From: Cyanobacteria bacterium OH_CDB_20
Lineage (GTDB): Bacteria; Cyanobacteriota; Vampirovibrionia; Gastranaerophilales; Gastranaerophilaceae
Assembly (NCBI GenBank): GCA_023415935.1
Contig: JAEZIX010000029.1
Span: forward strand, 1-40,240
Direction: 5' to 3'
Length of the DNA: 40,240 bases
In this document: positions 34,389-40,240 of the stretch, in pieces
Layout: every line of letters begins with the position of its first letter
Position numbering within the stretch: the first letter of the stretch is position 1
Program-made: the position numbers and the translations under genes
Notes under the pieces: generated by a model
Database searches by the model: none
What the model saw: only the letters and a program-made list of their open reading frames with translations
Told to the model about the DNA's origin: nothing

Positions 34389-35951
34389 CTAAATTTTAAC
34401 TTTTGTTTCTTCGATAAAACTTCTATACTGAATAGCCTGAGCGATATGTGCTGACTGAATTTCAGAAGACCCTTCTAAATCTGCAATTGTTCTTGCAAGT
34501 TTGACCAGCCTATCATATGCTCTTCCAGAGATATTAAACCTTGTAATAGCTGCCTTTAGGAGCATTTCTGATTCTTCATTTAACTTACAGAATTTTTTTA
34601 CAAGTTTTGGAGTGAGTTCTGAATTTGTAAAAATTCCAAGCCCTCTATATCTTTCAGCCTGCATTTTTCTAGCTTTTACCACTCGCTTTTTAATATCAGC
34701 AGAAGACTCTCCTGTATTTTCATGGCCTAAAAGCTCATTAACTCTTAGTTTTGGCACCTCGATTTGGATATCTATTCTATCAAGCAATGGTCCTGAAAGT
34801 TTTGCGCGGTATCTGCTTATTTGAAAATCATTGCAGGTACATTTGTGCTCTGTATCCCCCAAATATCCACAAGGGCAAGGATTCATAGCAGCAAGAAGAA
34901 TAAAATCAGCAGGGAATTTAACCCTTGTTTGCGCTCTTGAAATAACTATTTCAGCGTCTTCTAATGGTTGCCTTAAAACCTCTAAAACATTCCTCGGAAA
35001 TTCAACAATTTCGTCTAAAAACAAAACGCCTCTGTGGGCAAGCGTGATTTCTCCTGGCTTTGGATTTGAGCCGCCGCCAATAATCCCAATAGCAGAAGCT
35101 GTATGATGAACAAGTCTAAATGGACGTTTGGTAATCAATGGATTTTTAGCGTCTAAAAGCCCTGATACGCTGTATATTTTTGTAAGTTCAATTGCTTCTT
35201 CAATCTCAAGTGGGGGCAAAATGGAAGCAAAACACTTTGACAAAAGCGTTTTACCTGACCCAGGAGGTCCTGACATAAGTACGTTATGACCACCGGCAGC
35301 GGCTATTTCAAGAGCTTTTTTTGCCTTTTGTTGACCTTTTACATCCTTAAAATCAAATGTAAAATTATCATCTTGAATATTATTCAAAAAGTCTTGCACA
35401 TTAACTGAGACAGGTGGTATGGGTTTATGATTAGGCAAGTTTTTATTGAGATGCTCAACAACTTCAGTAAGATGCTCTGCGCCAAGAATTTTAACATCCG
35501 GAATAAGAGCCGCCTCTTTAACATTGTCTTTTGGAACAAGAATTTCGCTCACTCCAAGTTCTTTTAACCCAAGAACAATTGGTAAAACTCCTTTTACACC
35601 TCTTATAGAACCATCTAAAGAAAGTTCTCCTACAAAAGCCATATTATTTATTGACTCTTGTTCTATTACACCTTCTTGAACCAGTATGCCAAGGGCAATA
35701 GGTAAATCATAATTACTGCCTTCTTTTCTAATATCTGCAGGAGCAAGGTTTACAATAATTTTTTTATTCGGGAAATCATACCCTGAATTCTTAATCGCAG
35801 CTCTTACGCGTTCTTTCGCCTCTGAAATAGCAACATCAGGAAGCCCTACTATTGCCATAGAAGGAATTGACTGATTTGTATCCACCTCAACCGTTATTTT
35901 ATAAGCATTAAGCCCTATTACCGTCGCCGTTAATATTTGAGATATTGGCAT
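34389..35951 (-). CDS. comM: ComM/YifB family AAA+ ATPase (Mg-chelatase-like)
   Basis: 520 residues. The N-terminal ChlI-type domain (~20-145) has IVGLPDVAISEAKERVRAA. Walker A is GPPGSGKTLLSK, Walker B is VLFLDEIVEF, and the C-terminal Mg-chelatase part has the Cys-rich NPCPCGYLGD and CTCNDFQISRY segment that marks YifB proteins. In competent bacteria ComM is a helicase that helps branch migration of incoming DNA; elsewhere its role is unclear. No competence genes are in the window. Start ATG at 35951, 50 bp after the TPR-HExxH gene stop. Confidence 0.93.
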   Translation of the reverse strand: MPISQILTATVIGLNAYKITVEVDTNQSIPSMAIVGLPDVAISEAKERVRAAIKNSGYDFPNKKIIVNLAPADIRKEGSNYDLPIALGILVQEGVIEQESINNMAFVGELSLDGSIRGVKGVLPIVLGLKELGVSEILVPKDNVKEAALIPDVKILGAEHLTEVVEHLNKNLPNHKPIPPVSVNVQDFLNNIQDDNFTFDFKDVKGQQKAKKALEIAAAGGHNVLMSGPPGSGKTLLSKCFASILPPLEIEEAIELTKIYSVSGLLDAKNPLITKRPFRLVHHTASAIGIIGGGSNPKPGEITLAHRGVLFLDEIVEFPRNVLEVLRQPLEDAEIVISRAQTRVKFPADFILLAAMNPCPCGYLGDTEHKCTCNDFQISRYRAKLSGPLLDRIDIQIEVPKLRVNELLGHENTGESSADIKKRVVKARKMQAERYRGLGIFTNSELTPKLVKKFCKLNEESEMLLKAAITRFNISGRAYDRLVKLARTIADLEGSSEIQSAHIAQAIQYRSFIEETKVKI

Positions 35952-36001
35952 ACATTCCTCTGAAAAAACTCAACATGCTAAGTTTACTATTTTTCTTAGA
36001 A

Positions 36002-37051
36002 CTATGCAATTACATCATAATTTTTTATAGGTTGACCTGCTGCAGAAAGTTCAAGCCCTTGCGAAGCAGCAACTCGAGACGAAGTAGGAGGGTGATTTGG
36101 CGATGTCATTGCAATATCAGGATCACGAAGTTTATATATTTCTTCAACTCTAGAATCTAGGCTTTCTGGCGATTGCTTATATAGCCCAACAACATAATCC
36201 ATTTCTGGGTCTTTTACACCGTTAGAATTGTCTTTCCAATATAATGCTGCTTGCCTGTATGCATCTTGTTCTTCTCTTACAGAAGTAAATGCATCTTTAT
36301 CTTTTGCATGTACAAATTCATGAACTAAGTAAGATGCAACTATATTTGGAGCTGCATATATATAATCTGAAGTTACTGTTATTTTTTTCTTTGCGTGTTC
36401 ATACTGCGCAATATTTGATGTACCTGATAGTTTTGCCGTCTTATCAAAGCAAATTGTTAAATTGCTTAAATCTTTACAATACCCGGTCGGCAAATGACCT
36501 TTAGTCATTGCAACTGCCTGCTTTAAATTAGCTACAGCGGTATCATACTTTTCTTTTTGAGCCCTTTGTCTATCAATACAAGCCAATCTGTCATTTTCTG
36601 CGGTTTTCAAACTTCTTTTTGCTAAATCGTTCTCAGGCTCTAATACTGACGCTTTTTGGTATTGAGAAATAGCATCACCATATCTTCCACTGCCTCTATA
36701 TGCATCGCCTAAATACAATACCGCATCAATATCTGATTCGTAGGCCTTAAGATATTCTTCAAAACTTGAAGCAGCATCAGGATATTTTTCTTGGCGAAGA
36801 TAAACTTTCCCAAGCTCAAGATAAGTCTCTTTAGCTTCTGGCCTCATTTCAATGGATTTTTTAAAACAATTAACAGCCTCATCATATTTTTGATGTTTGG
36901 CATAGTTTTTTCCTTCTTCGACAAGGCTTTGAGACTCTTTTACACCGCTTGATGATAAAATACCTTGCAACGTTGCAGGGATTTTTGTATCAATAGCAGT
37001 CTGTTTAAATGCCGGAGATATATCATTTTTGTAATCTGCCAAATAAATCAC
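36002..37051 (-). CDS. TPR protein with C-terminal HExxH metallopeptidase-like domain
   Basis: 349 residues. Residues ~44-155 hold three TPR units (AVNCFKKSIEMRPEAKE, AASSFEEYLKAYES, AISQYQKASVLEPEN). After a Lys/Gln-rich linker, a domain contains HEFVH (H244, E245, H248) and REEQDAYRQA with E260 or E261 as a possible third zinc ligand. This is the layout of a gluzincin-like protease, but activity is unproven. No signal peptide. The GTG at 37051 is the only in-frame start before a stop. An AAGGA site lies 13 nt upstream of it and only 1 nt before an out-of-frame ATG, so a base error near the start is possible. Confidence 0.8.
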   Translation of the reverse strand: MIYLADYKNDISPAFKQTAIDTKIPATLQGILSSSGVKESQSLVEEGKNYAKHQKYDEAVNCFKKSIEMRPEAKETYLELGKVYLRQEKYPDAASSFEEYLKAYESDIDAVLYLGDAYRGSGRYGDAISQYQKASVLEPENDLAKRSLKTAENDRLACIDRQRAQKEKYDTAVANLKQAVAMTKGHLPTGYCKDLSNLTICFDKTAKLSGTSNIAQYEHAKKKITVTSDYIYAAPNIVASYLVHEFVHAKDKDAFTSVREEQDAYRQAALYWKDNSNGVKDPEMDYVVGLYKQSPESLDSRVEEIYKLRDPDIAMTSPNHPPTSSRVAASQGLELSAAGQPIKNYDVIA

Positions 37052-37160
37052 AAGTCAAATCCATTCCTTACTTGTTATTATAAAAGCATTGTTTCTATTT
37101 TTTTGCTAGTTTATAAAAAAAATGAAATATTTTGTTGCAAAACTTTTCACAATATTCTAC

Positions 37161-37189
37161 TGGATATTTTAAATTTTTTTTGTTAGAAT
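37161..37189 (+). promoter_or_regulatory. Probable tRNA-Leu promoter
   Basis: TGGATA (37161-37166), a 17-bp spacer and TAGAAT (37184-37189). Start would be near 37196, about 19 nt before the tRNA. Confidence 0.45.
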
Positions 37190-37214
37190 TAGCTCATAAA
37201 TTGAATACAACCAA

Positions 37215-37300
37215 GCCGAAATGGCGAAATTGGTAGACGCAGTGGACTCAAAATCCACCGGAGCTCACCCTTCGTGCCGGTTCGAGTCCGGCTTTCGGCA
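37215..37300 (+). tRNA. tRNA-Leu (anticodon CAA)
   Basis: 86 nt with a 7-bp acceptor stem GCCGAAA/TTTCGGC and discriminator A, a D-arm with TGGTAGACGC, an anticodon stem GTGGA/TCCAC with loop CTCAAAA (anticodon CAA, reads UUG), a long class II variable arm (GAGCTCACCCTTCGTGCC region), and a T-arm with GGTTCGAGTCC. The CCA end is not encoded. Confidence 0.97.
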
Positions 37301-37337
37301 AATAAAAAACATCTTAGCAATAAGGTGTTTTTTATTT
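37301..37337 (+). terminator. Terminator of tRNA-Leu
   Basis: AATAAAAAACATCTTA pairs with TAAGGTGTTTTTTATT around GCAA, a long A/T-rich stem with a T-rich 3' arm directly after the tRNA. Confidence 0.8.
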
Positions 37338-37366
37338 ATGAAATAGAAATCAGTCATTCTATCATA

Positions 37367-37406
37367 TAAAAAAGCAGACAGGTGCCAAAGTTCACCTATC
37401 TGCTTT
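37367..37406 (-). terminator. Terminator of the methyltransferase gene
   Basis: On the minus strand AAAGCAGATAGGTG and CACCTGTCTGCTTT (37406-37371) form a 14-bp stem with one G-T type pair around an 8-nt loop, followed by TTTTATAT. Confidence 0.85.
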
Positions 37407-37415
37407 ACTATGGCT

Positions 37416-38138
37416 CTACTTTCTTTTAGCAATTATTGCTATAAGATTCATATATTTACCGGCTCCTGCTTCCATTGAAAGCCTGTCGTTTATTGCATAT
37501 TGATGCTCACACGAGAGCCAATCTTGCCAGCACTCTTCGAAACATTCCATTTCTTGGATTGATTCAATTTCAATTTCTTTTGACTGGCATAAAAGGTCTT
37601 TCCACCATTTAATAGAATGGAAAGTTCTGAAAACTTCATCTTTGACTTCTGCCCAAGAAGGTAACATTTCATCAGGGAGCACGCCATTAAGCTCATTTTT
37701 TACGCCCGGGAATGCTATTGCAATAGTTCCACCTTTTTTGACAAGCGGTGCTATTTTTGTATCCATAAAATCGGGTTCAGTACCAAAATAATAATATGAA
37801 TCTATACTTACAATCATATCAAAATATTCATCTGCATAAGGTAAATCCATTGCATTTGCGTGTATTGGAATGATTTGGTTTTCTAAATTCAATGACTTGA
37901 TAAGCTCGTAGTTTTCTGTCGCCCCAATCCATAAATCAGTTGCAAAAACCTGTGCGCCAAATTCTTTTGTAAGAAAAACAGAAGTTAAGCCTTTTCCGCA
38001 GCCTAAATCCAGAATCCTCATTCCTTTTTCAATTTTGACGGATTGTAATAGTTCCTCTAACATTTTCATACTGTTAGGTCCCATCATATTTTCGTTGATG
38101 AAAGATTGTGCATATTTTTTACTTTTTGAAAAATTCAT
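37416..38138 (-). CDS. Class I SAM-dependent methyltransferase
   Basis: 240 residues. Motif I is ILDLGCGKGLTS (~42-53), with an acidic end of strand 2 in VFATDLWIG and the post-I/II region AMDLPYADEYFDMIVSIDSYYYFG. This places it among small-molecule methyltransferases of the UbiE/Methyltransf_11 type. No lid or substrate features that I can name. A good AAGGAG ribosome site precedes the ATG. It stands alone between two gaps, so context gives no substrate. Confidence 0.88.
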   Translation of the reverse strand: MNFSKSKKYAQSFINENMMGPNSMKMLEELLQSVKIEKGMRILDLGCGKGLTSVFLTKEFGAQVFATDLWIGATENYELIKSLNLENQIIPIHANAMDLPYADEYFDMIVSIDSYYYFGTEPDFMDTKIAPLVKKGGTIAIAFPGVKNELNGVLPDEMLPSWAEVKDEVFRTFHSIKWWKDLLCQSKEIEIESIQEMECFEECWQDWLSCEHQYAINDRLSMEAGAGKYMNLIAIIAKRK

Positions 38139-38365
38139 TGTTTTCTCCTTTTAATCTTATAACCTTGTTTTTACAGAAAACAGCACAAATTTATTGTTAA
38201 ATCTGGTACCTTGATAATCTGTAAAATTTAAAAAGCAATTTACAGACAAATTTATCTGCCTGCAAAAACGTTCCTTTAAGAACTCGCTAAATTAAGATTA
38301 TCTAACAATATCCGTCAAAAAGTCACCTTTTAATTACTTTTTCAGTATAAACCATGGTGGCTGAT

Positions 38366-38821
38366 TTAGCAACTTAGGCTTTTGAATTTAACCATTATGA
38401 CTGTCTTATAGCCCGCTGGGTTTTTATCTTCCGGTTTTAAATCCACAAATCCAAATGATTCATAAAGTTTTCTTGCTGGCACCCCTTCATCAATATCTTT
38501 AGCAAACGTCTGAACCATAATATCTTTTGAAGAATCGAGTTTGTTTATAGCATATTGAAGCAATAATTTGCCATATCCTTTACCTTTATGTTTTTGAGAA
38601 ACAGCAAACCATAAAATATTATTTTCTTGCTTGGAAATAACTATTGCACCAACGAATTCAGAATCATTTTTAATACAAAAAGCTTGTTCTGCAAAAATAA
38701 ATTCCTTTAATGCTGAGTGAAAAGAGATCTCTTCTGACATTGGGCCAAAAAGTGGTTCTACTTCTTTTGCCAATCTTATCCAGTCTTCAAAATCTTCTGT
38801 TTTTGCAATTTGAACTTCCAT
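38366..38821 (-). CDS. GNAT-family N-acetyltransferase
   Basis: 151 residues. The acetyl-CoA binding loop is in VSQKHKGKGYGKLLLQYA (Q/R-x-x-G-x-G/A pattern), preceded by strand 4 NNILWFAV and followed by ARKLYESFGFVDL, a usual end of the fold. The substrate is unknown. An AAAGGA ribosome site precedes the ATG. It lies 17 bp downstream of the aldolase-like gene, so the two are probably co-transcribed. Confidence 0.9.
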   Translation of the reverse strand: MEVQIAKTEDFEDWIRLAKEVEPLFGPMSEEISFHSALKEFIFAEQAFCIKNDSEFVGAIVISKQENNILWFAVSQKHKGKGYGKLLLQYAINKLDSSKDIMVQTFAKDIDEGVPARKLYESFGFVDLKPEDKNPAGYKTVIMVKFKSLSC

Positions 38822-38838
38822 AAAATTCCTTTTGATGA

Positions 38839-39843
38839 TTATTTTAATATTTTTAGATAAAGATTTTCTACCAAATTTTCATCATATTTTAACTTTTTTT
38901 CTTGAGGAATACTGCTTAAAATTGAATCAATGATTTCAATTCCAATATTCTTGCCTGTAAGATAGCTTGCATAGTTAGGGTGGCAGCTATATGTTGCACT
39001 CAAAAAATACGGCAATGAATAGCCCCAGGGCGTCTTTGCGTAAATAGCTGACAGATATTTATCATATATATTTAAAAGAGGTGGAATTGAATATTTTCCA
39101 GCCATATTATCATTGATAAACTGCATTATCGTTTCTGTAGAAAGATTTCCCGCGCCTCTTCCCATTCCATACACTGAAGAATCAATTATAACATCACGCT
39201 GTGTTTTTAAGCCCAGTAACGCGATAGTGTTTGAAAAAGAAAGCTGCAAATTATTATGAGAATGAAACCCAATCTTAATACTATCTTTTAAGTTATCATC
39301 AACAAACCTGAATAATTTTATCAAGTCATCTTCTTTCATCGAGCCAAAAGTATCTACAATATAAAATGCATAAGGACTCAAGACATTAACTTTATCTATT
39401 AAACCAAGCAAGGTTTTCTCATCGTAGAAACTTATTTTTACAGGCTGCATAAAAACTTTATAGCCTTTTTCTTTAATTTTTTTGCAATAATCTATTGCGC
39501 TATCAATATTATCTTTTTGAAAAATTACCCTTATACCATCTAAAGACTCCTCATTATAATAAGGAATATTATCAGGCTCTAGCTCGTTAGCCCCAAACTT
39601 AACCATAGCAACATACATCGAGTCATTGCTTTTAGGTGTAATTATTTTTTCAATATTCTCAACACTGTTAAAAACTGAAAAATCTTTATCGTAAGGTACA
39701 TTTTTTAAAAAACCGCACTCAATTATATCAACTTTAGCTTTAACTAAATTTGAAACAATATCTAAAATAGCATTTTCGCCAAATTCCCAATTATTTACAT
39801 ATCCGCCGTCTCTTAGCGTGCAATCAAGAATTTTTAAATCCAT
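38839..39843 (-). CDS. DRE-TIM aldolase-like enzyme (HMG-CoA lyase / 4-hydroxy-2-oxovalerate aldolase superfamily)
   Basis: 334 residues from the ATG at 39843, which has AGGAAAG upstream; an open frame extends nine codons further. The N-terminal LDCTLRDGGYVNNW has the DxTLRDG metal/base motif, and IGFHSHNNLQLSFSNT holds the HxH metal ligands. SVYGMGRGAGNLSTE is the conserved glycine-rich loop. In this superfamily the enzyme cleaves or condenses pyruvate- or acetyl-CoA-type substrates. The branch with a GGY after TLRD is often seen near polysaccharide genes, but none are in view here, so the substrate is open. Confidence 0.85.
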   Translation of the reverse strand: MDLKILDCTLRDGGYVNNWEFGENAILDIVSNLVKAKVDIIECGFLKNVPYDKDFSVFNSVENIEKIITPKSNDSMYVAMVKFGANELEPDNIPYYNEESLDGIRVIFQKDNIDSAIDYCKKIKEKGYKVFMQPVKISFYDEKTLLGLIDKVNVLSPYAFYIVDTFGSMKEDDLIKLFRFVDDNLKDSIKIGFHSHNNLQLSFSNTIALLGLKTQRDVIIDSSVYGMGRGAGNLSTETIMQFINDNMAGKYSIPPLLNIYDKYLSAIYAKTPWGYSLPYFLSATYSCHPNYASYLTGKNIGIEIIDSILSSIPQEKKLKYDENLVENLYLKILK

Positions 39844-39892
39844 TTTATCTTTCCTGTACCTTACGCACATATAACATCATCTAATTTTACAA

Positions 39893-39922
39893 TAAAAAAA
39901 GAGACTTAAATAAATAAGTCTC
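39893..39922 (-). terminator. Terminator of the partial gene at the right edge
   Basis: On the minus strand GAGACTTA and TAAGTCTC (39922-39901) form an 8-bp stem, followed by TTTTTTTATT. Confidence 0.85.
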
Positions 39923-39957
39923 ATAGAGTTTAGTTTATTGTCCCAATGTGTATTTGG

Positions 39958-40239
39958 TTATTTTATTAACTGTTTAAATACAGGCGGTAAATTTTTATCT
40001 GGAGTTAGTGAATTTCCTGTATCTGTTGGATTAATATGTTTTTTATCTCCGTTTCTATAACCGATACCCGCTCTATAGCCTGATATTGAGTATAAAATAG
40101 GGAGTGCAGGCTCAATCCATTTTAAGCCCGAAAGAACAGCAACAGTAGCAATATCATCTACATGCAAGCCAATATCTAAGGCTTCCGGTTTTCTCTCTGA
40201 ATAAAGCCCTTCAACATGACTACATTTACCGGTACTTTT
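39958..40239 (-). CDS. 3' end of an uncharacterised gene, cut by the window edge
   Basis: 93 C-terminal codons, open to the window edge (KSTGKCSHVEGLYSERK...) and ending VFKQLIK. A hydrophobic stretch, IATVAVLSGLKWIEPALPILY, could be a membrane or buried helix, and a polar Asn/Lys/Pro-rich tail follows. I do not recognise the family. A terminator follows at once. An internal TTG at 40167 could be mistaken for a start, but the upstream frame is open and looks coding. Confidence 0.6.
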   Translation of the reverse strand, partial: KSTGKCSHVEGLYSERKPEALDIGLHVDDIATVAVLSGLKWIEPALPILYSISGYRAGIGYRNGDKKHINPTDTGNSLTPDKNLPPVFKQLIK

Positions 40240-40240
40240 G

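Noticed and set aside
38159..38365. CAGACAAATTTATCTG near 38242-38258 as a second LexA operator
   Set aside because: The half-site spacing differs from the palindrome before lexA and it does not sit at a recognisable promoter. The rest of this 227-bp gap shows no gene, and a degraded gene could not be demonstrated.

Overview
The window is an AT-rich chromosomal segment of an anaerobic, fermentative bacterium. Spacing is tight, most genes have AAGGA-type ribosome sites, and hairpin/T-run terminators are common. A HydG homologue implies [FeFe]-hydrogenase maturation, and the MEP isoprenoid pathway is present (ispF). Uncharacterised lineage-specific proteins sit between housekeeping genes. From general familiarity with such genomes I suspect an uncultured gut lineage, possibly the non-photosynthetic cyanobacterial relatives (Gastranaerophilales/Melainabacteria). 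The window holds no 16S rRNA or other decisive marker, so this is inference. There are no insertion sequences, CRISPR arrays or rRNAs.

Layout. 1-4.3 kb: the 3' part of pyrG, apparently with a one-base frameshift, then three tandem paralogous radical-SAM genes with an N-terminal cysteine domain. 4.3-7.0 kb (minus): era and a fusion of a CDF metal transporter with a CorC-type CBS module. 7.2-10.9 kb: alaS and two small unknown genes. 10.8-12.3 kb (minus): an ASKHA ATPase of the 2-hydroxyacyl-CoA dehydratase activator type and an unknown partner with an internal repeat. 12.3-17.3 kb: Nudix hydrolase, HAD phosphatase, ispF, hydG and two unknown genes. 17.3-20.0 kb (minus): valS.

20.0-23.2 kb is an accessory-looking island: four tandem genes for small secreted TonB-C-like proteins, with a GHSEGG lipase-like gene between copies 1 and 2. 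Each copy has a near-identical promoter whose -10 box lies only 6-7 nt from the ATG, so these mRNAs look leaderless. 23.3-26.3 kb (minus): gpmI and a TPR protein. 26.3-26.8 kb is non-coding apart from an orphan terminator and a possible 21-residue peptide. 26.8-28.6 kb: a nucleotidyltransferase with a 235-residue unknown N-terminal part.

28.6-31.1 kb: a UmuC-type polymerase, a LexA-type repressor with a clear palindromic operator, and yajQ. 31.2-32.6 kb (minus): an anti-sigma factor, an ECF sigma factor and a Spy/CpxP-like periplasmic protein, a trio resembling CnrYXH-type envelope or metal sensing, with an ECF-type promoter in front. 33-34 kb: a fourth member of the radical-SAM family. 34-37 kb (minus): rsfS, a ComM/YifB ATPase and a TPR protein with an HExxH motif. 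The end holds tRNA-Leu(CAA), a methyltransferase, a GNAT acetyltransferase, a DRE-TIM aldolase-like enzyme and the 3' end of an unknown gene.

The most interesting items are the N-terminal-cysteine radical-SAM family, the lipase/secreted-paralogue island with leaderless promoters, the CDF-CorC fusion, the ASKHA/partner pair and the sigma/anti-sigma/Spy trio. All identifications come from reading motifs by eye; no database search was run.
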